DNA of 64,000 nucleotides from Weeksellaceae bacterium (GTDB taxonomy: Bacteria > Bacteroidota > Bacteroidia > Flavobacteriales > Weeksellaceae). This document shows, in pieces, positions 1 through 9,258 of this stretch (positions within the stretch are counted from its first letter, which is position 1; each line of letters opens with the position of its first letter). The notes below the pieces were generated by a model that searched no databases, was not told where the DNA came from, and saw only the letters and a program-made list of their open reading frames with translations. The DNA is taken from the NCBI GenBank assembly GCA_949788275.1, contig OX460916.1:2914001-2978000 (forward strand), read 5' to 3'. A program made the position numbers and the translations under genes.

Positions 1-12
1 GGTAGAAGGAGG

Positions 13-711
13 TTAGTTTTGTTGTTCACGGGCTAAGCGTTCCAAGGCTTTTTCGTGCGCAGTTTTCACCTCTTCTTTTATTTTTTTATCGCGGCTCGAC
101 TTTCTAATTTTTTCAGCGTGGTAGGCTAAGTCGTCCAAGGTCATTTTGTAGCTGATGTAAAATCCGCGGTTATAACGCGAATAAGATGCTAGGCCCCAGT
201 TTGCGATTAATTCGTTTTTAATTTTTTTGGTTTGGTATTCGTTTAAGAATCGACGAACTTTTTCGGAAAGAAATTCTTTGTCGATTGATTTGACCGAACC
301 ATCGATGCGGCTAAACCAATATTTATTATCTAATTTAATATAAGATTTTGCGCCTAAGATACTTTTAAAGGCTAAATCGCCTAATAAACAAATTCGTTCG
401 AATTCTGTTTTTTCATTGGTGAAATAGTCCCAATACACAGTAGAACTCATTCCGACCATTGGGCTTTTGTCTATGGTAGTATTGTATAACTCCATTCCGT
501 TTTTATAGGCTTCGGCTACGTTTTTGTATTCCATGCCGAAATCTAAACAAGCACGCTGGTAGCCCGTGAAGGTACCGTCGTATTTCTCGAAATTTTCATA
601 AAAAATTCTATAGATACAGTAATGGGAAATATTCAGTAGAGATTGTTTAGAATCTTCCATAAACCCTTGTACTAATTGAATTGGAAAATTATAGTATTCG
701 TATGAACTCAT
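13..711 (-). CDS. conserved hypothetical protein, unrecognised family
   Basis: A 232-residue soluble protein that I do not recognise. There is no signal peptide or membrane segment. The first 150 residues are rich in aromatic residues and look globular; the last 40 are strongly charged (Lys/Arg/Glu) and probably helical. The ATG start is the first possible one after a short A/T-rich leader, and the coding frame is clean to the stop at the window's left edge. It is the last gene of a leftward block with glutaminyl cyclase, ruvC and a GH3-like enzyme, but a terminator lies between it and the cyclase, so it is probably transcribed on its own. No function is proposed. Confidence 0.75.
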   Translation of the reverse strand: MSSYEYYNFPIQLVQGFMEDSKQSLLNISHYCIYRIFYENFEKYDGTFTGYQRACLDFGMEYKNVAEAYKNGMELYNTTIDKSPMVGMSSTVYWDYFTNEKTEFERICLLGDLAFKSILGAKSYIKLDNKYWFSRIDGSVKSIDKEFLSEKVRRFLNEYQTKKIKNELIANWGLASYSRYNRGFYISYKMTLDDLAYHAEKIRKSSRDKKIKEEVKTAHEKALERLAREQQN

Positions 712-786
712 AGTGATAGCATAAAATTGTGACTAATATAAGGTGGTTTTTGGACTTCTTAAATGACATAAATCAAAAGTGCGTAA

Positions 787-817
787 AAAAAAGCGATAGA
801 TTTTCTATCGCTTTTTT
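787..817 (-). terminator. rho-independent terminator of the glutaminyl cyclase gene
   Basis: A 14-bp inverted repeat (arms 787-800 and 804-817, core GCGATAGA) with a 3-nt loop. Read on the minus strand it ends in a T-run and sits just after the stop of the leftward gene at 837-1859. The A/T runs on both sides would also allow it to act on the plus strand. Confidence 0.8.
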
Positions 818-836
818 AAGAAGTGATGTTGTTAAA

Positions 837-1859
837 TTATTTTTTTAGTTTAATCTCGTAGATTTTGTTCCATAATTTCCCAGTTACAAGCATATTACCA
901 TCTTTAAAGGCTATACCGTTTAAGACATCGCTTTCGGCTGGTTGTTCAGCTTTAAAAGCACTTAAATCGACTTTTCCTACGACAGCACCCGTTGCTGGAT
1001 CAATAGCAATGATGTTATTTTGTTGGTAGACGTTGGCGTAGATTAAGCCATCGTGAAATTCAATTTCATTTAGTGCACTATAGGCTTGGGTCTTGTCAAC
1101 CGCTTGTATGGTGCGTATGTATTTCATATTGGCATCGTAGAAATGAATGCGGTGTGTACCTTCGGTAATTACCAATTGGTCGTTCATGGTGGTAATTCCC
1201 CATCCTTCGACGATTTCAGCCGGGAGATCGAATTTAGATAATTGGTTAAACGATTGATCATAGGTGTATCCAACGCGATCGGTCCATGTTAATTGATAGA
1301 TCTTCCCATTAAAATCGGTAATTCCTTCACCAAACACATCGTCTTTCACTTGGTGCAATTGCGTTGCTTCTGCTGCTCCAAGGGGGTATTTTAATAAACG
1401 TGTTTTTCCTTCTCTTAAGCCCGTTCCTTCAAAAACAAATCCGTTTTTAAAGTAAAAACCTTGGGTGAAATAATCGGTATTATGGGGATAGGTTTTAACG
1501 ACTTCGTAATTCCATGTCGCAGCCGATTCGTCTGCAAAAGCAGTAAAGGTAAATTCGCGGGTGTGTTTTACCTCAGTTCCTTTATAGAAAGCAAGTCGTA
1601 CATTGTTACGCCCCAAACCAACAGCTTTACCGTCGATGGTAAATTCGTTAGGTACTTCGTTTTCGTTGACAAAAACTTGTACGCGGTCAATGTCTTGTAA
1701 GCCTTCGGTGGTAAAGGTAATTTTCTCACCCATTTTATAGGTGTGTTGTTCTACTTTTGAAACAGCTTCGGTAATGACCTTGTTATTTTCTGAATCGGCC
1801 GACTGGCACGAGAAAATAAACGAAGACACGACTAAACTAAGGATAAGGTATTTTTTCAT
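837..1859 (-). CDS. glutaminyl-peptide cyclotransferase (glutamine cyclotransferase family), lipoprotein
   Basis: A 340-residue protein of the bacterial/plant-type glutaminyl cyclase family, which turns N-terminal glutamine of peptides into pyroglutamate. Residues 1-18 are a lipoprotein signal ending in a lipobox (FIFSC, lipidated Cys18), so it should be anchored in the envelope. Residues about 35-110 form an Ig-like segment; the five-bladed propeller follows, starting near the TYPHNTDYFTQGF motif at about residue 123 and including EGTGLREGKTRL. Tens of bases separate it from ruvC upstream. Propeller motifs make the family call strong; the peptide substrate is unknown. Confidence 0.88.
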   Translation of the reverse strand: MKKYLILSLVVSSFIFSCQSADSENNKVITEAVSKVEQHTYKMGEKITFTTEGLQDIDRVQVFVNENEVPNEFTIDGKAVGLGRNNVRLAFYKGTEVKHTREFTFTAFADESAATWNYEVVKTYPHNTDYFTQGFYFKNGFVFEGTGLREGKTRLLKYPLGAAEATQLHQVKDDVFGEGITDFNGKIYQLTWTDRVGYTYDQSFNQLSKFDLPAEIVEGWGITTMNDQLVITEGTHRIHFYDANMKYIRTIQAVDKTQAYSALNEIEFHDGLIYANVYQQNNIIAIDPATGAVVGKVDLSAFKAEQPAESDVLNGIAFKDGNMLVTGKLWNKIYEIKLKK

Positions 1860-1903
1860 TGAATTTTTCTTTTAATGTATATTCGATTTCGGTTTTCTAG
1901 ACA

Positions 1904-2455
1904 TTATTTGGCCCTACTGGGATTGTTTTTTACAAAGGCATCCCAACCGGAATACCCTTTAGCTTCGACCGTATTGTTCTTTCCTGAATTAAGGTAATGA
2001 CATACGGCTGCAGCCAGTCCGTCGGTCGCATCCAATTTTTTAGGGATTTCTTTTAGGTTAACTAAGTTCATCAACATCCCCGCTACCTGTTCTTTCGATG
2101 CATTTCCATTACCCGTAATGGCCATTTTTATCTTTTTGGGCGCATATTCGGTTATCGGTATTTCGCGCGATAAACAAGCGGCAATACAAACACCTTGGGC
2201 ACGACCTAGTTTTAACATCGATTGGGCATTTTGCCCTAAGAAAGGGGCCTCAATGGCTAATTCATCGGGGTGATATTCATCGATAATGGCAATTATTTTT
2301 TCAAAAATCCGCTTTAACTTCATTTCGTGATTGGGTAATTTATGCAATAGCAGAACATCCAATGTAATTAAGGATATCTTGTTTTGTTTAACTTTAATTA
2401 ACCCAAACCCCATTACGGTGGTTCCTGGATCTATGCCTAAAATGATTCTTTCCAT
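1904..2455 (-). CDS. ruvC: crossover junction endodeoxyribonuclease RuvC
   Basis: RuvC resolves Holliday junctions during recombination and repair, working with RuvAB. The 183-residue length is normal. The RNase H-like fold motifs are present: N-terminal LGIDPGTTVMGFG with catalytic Asp9, the AIEAPFLGQNAQS segment with the catalytic Glu, and the C-terminal KLDATDGLAAAVCHY segment carrying the last acidic residues. The ATG at the right end is the first in frame. It is cytoplasmic. It lies between a GH3-like enzyme (66 bp upstream) and the glutaminyl cyclase gene in a leftward block; no ruvA or ruvB is nearby. Confidence 0.96.
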   Translation of the reverse strand: MERIILGIDPGTTVMGFGLIKVKQNKISLITLDVLLLHKLPNHEMKLKRIFEKIIAIIDEYHPDELAIEAPFLGQNAQSMLKLGRAQGVCIAACLSREIPITEYAPKKIKMAITGNGNASKEQVAGMLMNLVNLKEIPKKLDATDGLAAAVCHYLNSGKNNTVEAKGYSGWDAFVKNNPSRAK

Positions 2456-2521
2456 CTCAACAAAGTTACTAATTCAGAAACGAGTTCACCGTGTTATACA
2501 ACATATTTTGCTGTTTGTTGT

Positions 2522-4036
2522 TTAAAACGTGGTTTCGTTTAACACCAACAAGGGCTCTAAGTATTCGCGGGTATTGGCTAAACGCGGCACTTTGTTCTGA
2601 CCACCTAATTTACCCCGTAGTTTCATCCATTCCATAAACAACCCTGGTTGTGCGTAATGAATTTTCGGGGGGTTTAAAGTAATGCTTTTATAGCGTTTGG
2701 CTTCGTAATCGGAGTTTAATTCTTGCAACGTTTGGTCGAGTAATTCTGCAAACAAAGCGTAATCGTCGGGCTCTTTGGTAAATTCAATCATCCACTCATG
2801 GGCTCCTTTATCTCGTTCTCGCATAAAGATAGGTGCCGCTGTATAGTCCATTAAAATGGCGTGTGTTTCTGAACAGGCTTTTTTAAGCGCTGCTTCCGCA
2901 TTTTCTATAATTAACTCTTCGCCAAATGCATTAATGTAATGTTTGGTACGGCCTGTTACCACAATTCGGTGGGGGTTTCGCGAAGTAAAACGAACGGTGT
3001 CTCCAATAATATAACGCCATAACCCCCCATTGGTTGAAATAACCATGGCGTAGTTTTTACCAATTTCTACATCAGCAATGGTTAAAACGGTGGGCGTTTG
3101 AGAACCGAATTCTTCCATCGGAATAAATTCGTAGAAGATTCCATTGTCTAACAGCAATAACATCTCTTTGGTATTCAACGTATCTTGTACAGCGAAATAA
3201 CCTTCCGAGGCATTGTATATTTCAATGTAATTCAGTGGTTTATTGGTAATCTTATCGTAGTTTTCGGCATAGGGCTGAAAGCTAATTCCGCCGTGAAAGA
3301 AAACTTCCACTTTTGGCCAAATATCGTTGATGTAAATATTGTTGGTCTGTCCCAACACATGGTTTAGCATCACCAACATCCAAGAAGGAACACCGGTTAA
3401 ACTTCCCACATCTTCGCCGATGGCGGCATTGGCTATCGCATCCATTTTCGCTCCCCATTCGCTCATCAACGAAATCTCTTTATTGGGGATGTTTTTCATT
3501 TCAGCGTAAAAGGGAAGGTTATCGATTAAAATGGCCGATAAATCGCCAAAACGCGTATCGTAATGCTGGTATAACTCACTACTTCCACCTATACGTAAGT
3601 TTTTATGTAAAAATATTTCGGTTTCAGGGTTGGCATTCAAATACAAAGCAAACATGGTTTTTCCGGCAGCATAGTGACAATCTTCTAAAGACTCTTTACT
3701 AATCGGAATAAACTTACTCTTGGCGTTGGTGGTTCCAGAAGATTTGGCAAACCAACCGATTTTACCCGCCCAAGAAACGTCTTTTTCACCTTTACGGGCA
3801 AGTTCAATATAAGGTTCAAACTCTTCATAATGCACTAAAGGCACTATTTCTTGATAGTCGTGCATGGTCCGAACGTGGTTAAAACCAAATTCTTTCCCAT
3901 AGATGGTATGTTTCGCCATTTTTAGGTTATCAAACAATACGCGTTCTTGCGTCGCTACGGGGTTTTTGATACTTTCTTCTACCGCTTTCATGCGGCTACG
4001 CATCATAATTTCCATGACTTTGTTGACTATACCCAT
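2522..4036 (-). CDS. GH3-family (auxin-responsive GH3-like) acyl-adenylate/amide synthetase
   Basis: A 504-residue cytoplasmic protein of the GH3 family within the ANL adenylate-forming superfamily. The ATP-binding SSGTT loop is at residues 99-103, followed by KSKFIPIS; the hinge/C-terminal region carries RYIIGDTVRF and VVTGRTKHYINAFGEE. Plant GH3 enzymes join acyl acids to amino acids; the role of Bacteroidota homologues is not established, so the substrate is left open. The start is at an ATG 53 bp from the divergent DUF2797 gene, so both promoters must lie in that short gap. It could form a transcription unit with ruvC, whose start is 66 bp downstream of its stop. Confidence 0.85.
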   Translation of the reverse strand: MGIVNKVMEIMMRSRMKAVEESIKNPVATQERVLFDNLKMAKHTIYGKEFGFNHVRTMHDYQEIVPLVHYEEFEPYIELARKGEKDVSWAGKIGWFAKSSGTTNAKSKFIPISKESLEDCHYAAGKTMFALYLNANPETEIFLHKNLRIGGSSELYQHYDTRFGDLSAILIDNLPFYAEMKNIPNKEISLMSEWGAKMDAIANAAIGEDVGSLTGVPSWMLVMLNHVLGQTNNIYINDIWPKVEVFFHGGISFQPYAENYDKITNKPLNYIEIYNASEGYFAVQDTLNTKEMLLLLDNGIFYEFIPMEEFGSQTPTVLTIADVEIGKNYAMVISTNGGLWRYIIGDTVRFTSRNPHRIVVTGRTKHYINAFGEELIIENAEAALKKACSETHAILMDYTAAPIFMRERDKGAHEWMIEFTKEPDDYALFAELLDQTLQELNSDYEAKRYKSITLNPPKIHYAQPGLFMEWMKLRGKLGGQNKVPRLANTREYLEPLLVLNETTF

Positions 4037-4089
4037 TCGTTGAAATTTTGTAGATTTACAGACAAATTTAATTAAACTTTCATAAGGTC

Positions 4090-4884
4090 ATGCAGTTCGA
4101 AGGACAAATTCATAAAATGGAGACAGAAAATGGTTCGCCTGTCCGATATTATCTCAATTTTTCAGATGATTTTTTATCCATGAATCAATTGTTGGGGCAA
4201 TCCATCCAAATCGTTTTCGATCATTATCAATGTTGTGGTTGTCAAGAAGACAAAGAAATTTACCGAATGGGTTACTGTAAAAACTGTTTCTTTACCTTGC
4301 CTCAAGCCAATCAAAACATCATTAGACCCGAACTATCTACCGCACATTTAGGCATTGAACAACGGGATTTAGAATGGGAGAAAAAATTCGAGTTGCAACC
4401 GCATATAGTTTATTTAGCCAATTCATCCGGAATTAAAGTTGGGGTAACAAGAGATACGCAAATACCAACGCGATGGATCGACCAAGGGGCTTCGGAAGCA
4501 TTGATTATTGCCCGTACCGAAAACCGCTACCAAGCAGGGATGATCGAGGTGGCTTTAGCAGCACATATCGCCGACAAAACCAACTACCAACGAATGTTGA
4601 AGAATCAACAGACCGAAGTCGATTTAATGGAACGCTTTCAAGAACTAAAGCAATTTGTAGCACCCGATTTTCAATCCTTCCTCGTCGACGAACCCTCAAC
4701 ACATCATTTTACCTACCCCGTTATGAGCTATCCCGCCAAAGTAAAGTCGGTAACGCTAGCCAAGCAGCCTGTAATTGAAGGTGTATTAAAAGGAATCAAA
4801 GGTCAATACCTTATTTTCGAAGATCAAACCGTTTTCAATGTTCGTAATCACGAAGGCTATTACGTAAAGTTCATCGTTCAATAA
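4090..4884 (+). CDS. DUF2797 domain protein, zinc-ribbon-like
   Basis: A 264-residue cytoplasmic protein matching the DUF2797 family. Near the N-terminus it has a cysteine cluster: CCGC at 48-51 and CKNC at 63-66, suggesting a bound zinc ion. The middle contains the family-typical stretch GIKVGVTRDTQIPTRWIDQG, a GIY-YIG-like IVYLANSSGIKVG context (YLANS...KVG), followed by helical segments. The nuclease activity of the family is not established, so no reaction is proposed. It is divergent from the GH3-like gene and followed by a separate lipoprotein gene with its own candidate promoter. Confidence 0.8.
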   Translation: MQFEGQIHKMETENGSPVRYYLNFSDDFLSMNQLLGQSIQIVFDHYQCCGCQEDKEIYRMGYCKNCFFTLPQANQNIIRPELSTAHLGIEQRDLEWEKKFELQPHIVYLANSSGIKVGVTRDTQIPTRWIDQGASEALIIARTENRYQAGMIEVALAAHIADKTNYQRMLKNQQTEVDLMERFQELKQFVAPDFQSFLVDEPSTHHFTYPVMSYPAKVKSVTLAKQPVIEGVLKGIKGQYLIFEDQTVFNVRNHEGYYVKFIVQ

Positions 4885-4919
4885 GCAGGTTTAGGCCATC
4901 GAATTTATAAATCAAAAAA

Positions 4920-4950
4920 TTGCAAAATTCGTTTCTAATTCGTATTTTGG
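4920..4950 (+). promoter_or_regulatory. candidate Bacteroidota-type promoter for the small lipoprotein
   Basis: TTG at 4920-4922 and TATTTTGG at 4943-4950, 20 bases between, resemble the -33 TTG / -7 TAnnTTTG pattern of this phylum (the -7 box is one base short of the consensus). The start codon at 4982 leaves a leader of about 25-30 bases. Pattern match only. Confidence 0.35.
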
Positions 4951-4981
4951 TGAGTATTAAAACACTAAGAATATTTGAATT

Positions 4982-5413
4982 ATGAAAACAACTAAACTAG
5001 CTATGCTTGGAGTGGGGCTCTTCTTCGCTTCTTGCAGTGGAGGAAGTAAGGGCGAAATTCCGCAATACAAAGCAGAAGAAGCCGTTATTAAATTGTATGA
5101 ATACCGCGCTAATGTGCCCGACTCTATTTCTTTCGCCGTAGAAGGTGTAGATGCAAATAGCCTAAAACAGGCCGAAAAAGATTTTGGCGCACTCGATGTT
5201 TATAACCTTAAAACGTTTACAGAAGAAGGCGAAGGAAGCGATAAACACTATGTAGCTACGTACGATGTCCTCTTTAAAAAAGGCGAAGGAACAGAGACCT
5301 TTAAGATTAAAAAAGTAAAAAAAGACATTAAAGTATACGATTATAAAAGCGATATTAAACCACTAACCACGGTAGTCGATTCAGCAGTTGTTGTAGGCGA
5401 TACGGTTAAATAA
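4982..5413 (+). CDS. small lipoprotein, unknown function
   Basis: A 143-residue protein with a lipoprotein signal peptide (MLGVGLFFASC, lipidated Cys18) followed by a Ser/Gly linker. The mature part is charged, Lys/Glu-rich, with no motif that I recognise; residues 95-130 have alternating Lys/Val that suggests beta strands. It should sit in the outer or inner membrane facing the periplasm. It is a single-gene unit between a candidate promoter and a hairpin terminator at 5604; an interspersed repeat lies in the 3' region. Confidence 0.75.
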   Translation: MKTTKLAMLGVGLFFASCSGGSKGEIPQYKAEEAVIKLYEYRANVPDSISFAVEGVDANSLKQAEKDFGALDVYNLKTFTEEGEGSDKHYVATYDVLFKKGEGTETFKIKKVKKDIKVYDYKSDIKPLTTVVDSAVVVGDTVK

Positions 5414-5440
5414 TCAGAATTTAAAACAAGGAGTACGATT

Positions 5441-5522
5441 TTTTTGGGCGGTTGCTTCGCACCGGGCTATCCATTTCAATCTTTGCTCGTCGCAAAGGAT
5501 TTCCATTACTATCCCTACCGCG
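5441..5522 (+). repeat. interspersed intergenic element, copy A
   Basis: One of five related intergenic elements in the window (others near 22.3, 30.3, 33.2 and 48.8 kb). Conserved blocks seen here: TTTTTGGGCGG at the left end, CGGGCTATCC, an internal hairpin (TCTTTGC at 5480-5486 against GCAAAGGA at 5492-5499) and ATCCCTACCGC at the right end. This is the shortest and most diverged copy. It lies in the 3' region of the small lipoprotein gene. Confidence 0.75.
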
Positions 5523-5603
5523 GGCCTCCGATAACTTAGCATTCAAAGTATAAAAAAAGAAATAAATGCGTTGGTTGAAATAGACAAGCGCATGATATAC
5601 AAG

Positions 5604-5636
5604 AAAAAGAGAAGTGATAAATTGCTTCTCTTTTTT
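5604..5636 (+). terminator. rho-independent terminator upstream of mfd
   Basis: Arms AAAAAGAGAAG (5604-5614) and CTTCTCTTTTT (5625-5635) with a 10-nt loop, then a T-run. It should end transcription of the lipoprotein unit. Because it sits only 24 bases before the mfd start, mfd needs a promoter overlapping this hairpin. Confidence 0.7.
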
Positions 5637-5652
5637 AGTTTTATTAGATTTG
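5622..5652 (+). promoter_or_regulatory. candidate mfd promoter
   Basis: TTG at 5622-5624 and a perfect TAnnTTTG box (TAGATTTG, 5645-5652) with 20 bases between. The predicted transcription start falls at about 5657-5660, right at the TTG start codon of mfd, which predicts a leaderless or nearly leaderless message. Confidence 0.45.
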
Positions 5653-5659
5653 CTAAACT

Positions 5660-8600
5660 TTGAAGCAGAAAACGATTCATACCATTCTTAGTTTATACGA
5701 TTCATCCGAATTCGTACAGAAACTTATACATATTTTTAAAGCGAATCCTAAAAGTAAGACCCATATTAAGGGGTTTTTAGGTTCAGGCTTATCCATTTTA
5801 AGCGCTCAACTTTTTCAGCGATTACCGCATACGGTTGTTATTGTCTTAGACGACAAAGAAGAGGCGGCCTATGTCTTAAACGATTTAGAAGCCTTTTTTA
5901 GCAAACAAGATGTTCTCTTTTTTCCTAGCTCTTTCCGAAGACCTTATGAAATAGAAGAAGTGCAAAATGCCAATGTCGTTATTCGTACCGAGGTGTTAAG
6001 CGCATTATCCGCACCAAAACATCCCCGAATTGTCGTTACCTATAGCGATGCCTTATTCGAAAAAGTGGTGACCAAGAAAGCCCTTTCGTCCAATACATTG
6101 AAAGTAAAAGTCGGAACCGATTTAGGGATCGACTTCTTAACCGATGTCTTGTTTTCGTATAATTTCAATAAAGTGGATTTTGTTTCAGAGCCTGGGGAAT
6201 TTTCAGTCCGTGGAGGTATTGTCGATGTATTTTCTTTTGCGGGTGAATACCCCTATCGAATTTCCTTGTTTGGCGACGAGGTGGAAACAATCCGTACGTT
6301 TGATATCGATACCCAACTCTCTATTGCAACGAGTAAGGAAGTGGTTATTATTCCTAATTTAGAGAATAAAGCCATGGACGAAAAGCGGGAGAGTTTTTTA
6401 GATTATATTCCAAAAGATGCTTTAATTATCGCCCAAAATATTGGCGTTATTGCAAATCAAATCGATAAAAGTTTCACCAAAGCCACCGAAGCATTCGAAG
6501 CCATCAATTCGGAAGTGAAACATTTGCCACCCCATGAATTGTTTATCGATCAGAATGCCTTCTTACACCAGCTGGTTGAGTTTGGTGTTTTAGAAAGCGC
6601 AACCCAAGCGTATTTTCAGAAGGTTGAAACCCTCGAGTCTCCTTTTAGACCACAGCCCTCGTTTAATAAACAATTCGATTTGTTAATCGATGATCTGAAC
6701 GAGCGGAAAGGGAAAGGGTTTACCAATGCCATTGTGTGTTCCAATGAAACCCAAATTAAGCGTTTCAAGGAAATTTTTGAAGATTTAGATAAAGAGGTTT
6801 CGTATATGCCTGTATTGGGCTCATTGTTTCAAGGTTTTATCGATGAGGAACTTCAATTAACCTGTTATACCGATCATCAGATCTTTGAACGCTATCATCA
6901 ATTCAATGTCCGAAATTCCTTCTCTAAAAAAGAAGCGATTACCTTAAAGGAAATCAGTACATTGCAAGTGGGTGATTATGTAACCCATATTGATTATGGT
7001 GTAGGTAAATTTGCAGGTTTAGTTCGTTTAGATAACAATGGTGTTAAGCAAGAAGCCATGAAATTGATTTATCAAAACAACGATATTCTCTATGTGAATA
7101 TTCATTCATTGCATAAAATTGCCAAGTTTAGAGGAAAAGATGGGCAAGAGCCCAAAATCTCTAAGTTGGGCTCACCTGCTTGGAAAAATTTAAAGAATAA
7201 AACCAAAGCAAAAGTCAAGGAAATTGCCTTCGACTTAATTAAATTATATGCCAAAAGACGTGCGAAAAAGGGATTTGCTTATTCACCTGATACCTATTTG
7301 CAAAATGAGCTTGAAGCTTCGTTTATCTATGAAGATACCCCCGATCAATTTAAATCGACTCAAGATGTAAAAGCCGATATGGAATCCGATCGTCCGATGG
7401 ATCGCTTAGTGTGTGGAGACGTAGGTTTTGGTAAAACCGAGATTGCTATTCGGGCTGCTTTTAAAGCGGCAACCGACGGTAAACAAGTCGCTATTCTGGT
7501 ACCAACGACCATCTTGGCTTTTCAACACTACCGCACCTTCTCCGAACGTTTAAAAGAATTTCCCGTTACGGTTGCTTATTTGAATAGGTTTGTCACTGGT
7601 AAAAAGAAAAAAGAAGTCCTCGATGGCTTAGAGTCTGGTCGTGTTGATATCGTTATCGGAACCCATCAGTTGGTGAATCCCAAAATAAAATACAAAGATT
7701 TAGGCCTTTTAGTAGTCGATGAAGAGCATAAATTCGGGGTTGGCGTAAAGGATAAATTAAAAACCTTGCGCGAAAACATCGATACCCTTACGTTAACGGC
7801 TACACCGATTCCCCGCACACTTCAATTTTCATTGATGGCAGCAAGGGATTTATCGGTGATCAAAACACCCCCGCCTAACCGACAGCCTGTCGATACACAA
7901 TTGGTGGGTTTCAGTGAAGAAACATTCCGCGATGCCGTGATGTATGAAATGCAACGCGGTGGTCAGGTGTATATCATTCATAACCGCGTTCAATCGTTAA
8001 AAGATATTGCTGGAATGGTTCAGCGCTTAGTGCCCGATGCCCGTATTGCTACAGGGCACGGGCAAATGGAAGGAAAGGAGTTAGAGGCCGTTTTATTAGA
8101 TTTTATCGACGGTCGTTACGATGTGTTGGTTTCCACCACCATCGTCGAGTCGGGTCTTGATGTACCCAATGCCAATACCATGTTGATTAACGATGCCCAA
8201 AACTTTGGTTTAGCCGATTTGCACCAGATGCGTGGTCGTGTTGGGCGAAGTAATCGCAAAGCATTCTGTTATTTGGTAGCTCCCCCTTTAACGGTTTTAA
8301 CCGATGAGGCGCGCAAACGACTTCAGGCTATTGAACAGTTTTCCGATTTAGGGTCCGGATTCAATATTGCCATGAAGGATCTCGAAATACGAGGGGCTGG
8401 GAACTTACTGGGAGCGGAACAAACCGGCTTTATGATGGATATCGGATTTGAAACCTACCAAAAAATCTTGAATGAGGCGATTGAAGAACTGAAAGAAACC
8501 GATTTTAAAGGCTTGTTCGAAGATCAACAATCCGATCAAATGAAAGAGTTTGTGAAGGATGTACAAATAGATACTGATCTTCAAATCATGATACCCGATG

Positions 8601-9028
8601 AATACATCGAGAGCACAGAGGAACGCTTATTGTTATACAAAGAATTGGCCGATATTGAAGACGAATCGACGTTGACAACCTACAAAAACAACCTCCTTGA
8701 TCGTTTTGGTCAACTTCCCGAAGAAGTCCATAATTTAATGGATTCTATCGAGTTGAAGTGGATTGCTCGCCGTTTAGGTTTTGAAAAAATAGTCTTAAAG
8801 AATCAAGTGATGTTGTGTTATTTTATTAACAAACCGCAATCGGAGTTTTACCAATCGGAAGAATTTAGACTAATTTTAAATAAGGTCCAAAACAATTCTC
8901 ACAACATTAGTTTTAAAGAGAAACCACCAAAGAAAGGAGAGGACTATCCAATTCTTTTGCTGAGACTAGAAAAGATCAAGACTGTTCAAGAAGCCCTAGA
9001 ATCATTAAAAAAATTAACAAATCACTAA
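5660..9028 (+). CDS. mfd: transcription-repair coupling factor Mfd
   Basis: Mfd displaces RNA polymerase stalled at DNA damage and recruits UvrA. The 1122 residues show the usual order: UvrB-like N-terminal module, RNA-polymerase-interacting CarD-like domain near residue 436 (QVGDYVTHIDYGVGKFAGL), then the RecG-type translocase with Walker A GDVGFGKTE near 586, DEEH near 686, TATPIPRT, and the helicase C half with STTIVESGLD and QMRGRVGRS, ending in the TRCF domain. The start is a TTG: the in-frame TAA at 5654-5656 rules out any earlier start, and no ATG follows for over 100 residues. It is transcribed alone. Confidence 0.96.
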   Translation: MKQKTIHTILSLYDSSEFVQKLIHIFKANPKSKTHIKGFLGSGLSILSAQLFQRLPHTVVIVLDDKEEAAYVLNDLEAFFSKQDVLFFPSSFRRPYEIEEVQNANVVIRTEVLSALSAPKHPRIVVTYSDALFEKVVTKKALSSNTLKVKVGTDLGIDFLTDVLFSYNFNKVDFVSEPGEFSVRGGIVDVFSFAGEYPYRISLFGDEVETIRTFDIDTQLSIATSKEVVIIPNLENKAMDEKRESFLDYIPKDALIIAQNIGVIANQIDKSFTKATEAFEAINSEVKHLPPHELFIDQNAFLHQLVEFGVLESATQAYFQKVETLESPFRPQPSFNKQFDLLIDDLNERKGKGFTNAIVCSNETQIKRFKEIFEDLDKEVSYMPVLGSLFQGFIDEELQLTCYTDHQIFERYHQFNVRNSFSKKEAITLKEISTLQVGDYVTHIDYGVGKFAGLVRLDNNGVKQEAMKLIYQNNDILYVNIHSLHKIAKFRGKDGQEPKISKLGSPAWKNLKNKTKAKVKEIAFDLIKLYAKRRAKKGFAYSPDTYLQNELEASFIYEDTPDQFKSTQDVKADMESDRPMDRLVCGDVGFGKTEIAIRAAFKAATDGKQVAILVPTTILAFQHYRTFSERLKEFPVTVAYLNRFVTGKKKKEVLDGLESGRVDIVIGTHQLVNPKIKYKDLGLLVVDEEHKFGVGVKDKLKTLRENIDTLTLTATPIPRTLQFSLMAARDLSVIKTPPPNRQPVDTQLVGFSEETFRDAVMYEMQRGGQVYIIHNRVQSLKDIAGMVQRLVPDARIATGHGQMEGKELEAVLLDFIDGRYDVLVSTTIVESGLDVPNANTMLINDAQNFGLADLHQMRGRVGRSNRKAFCYLVAPPLTVLTDEARKRLQAIEQFSDLGSGFNIAMKDLEIRGAGNLLGAEQTGFMMDIGFETYQKILNEAIEELKETDFKGLFEDQQSDQMKEFVKDVQIDTDLQIMIPDEYIESTEERLLLYKELADIEDESTLTTYKNNLLDRFGQLPEEVHNLMDSIELKWIARRLGFEKIVLKNQVMLCYFINKPQSEFYQSEEFRLILNKVQNNSHNISFKEKPPKKGEDYPILLLRLEKIKTVQEALESLKKLTNH

Positions 9029-9258
9029 TAAATAAGCCTGTTATTTGCTTTATTGCTAATTGTTGGTGCTTCAGGGCTTGGGTGATTGATTAAATTCAGC
9101 CGCCTTCACTCAATGAATTTTTCCATCGAATTAATCATTTTTGTTTATTTTAACGAAGGATGCTGGCTGTCTTGAAACGAATCAATTAGTAGTTATGTAC
9201 AATAATATTCTTATTTTTATCGATTGAAAACTAATGTATAAATAAACTATATTTTCTT

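Noticed and set aside
9224-9256. TTG at 9224 and TATATTTT at 9248 as a nuo promoter.
   Set aside because: The predicted transcription start would fall inside or after the nuoA start codon, so this is unlikely to be the operon promoter.
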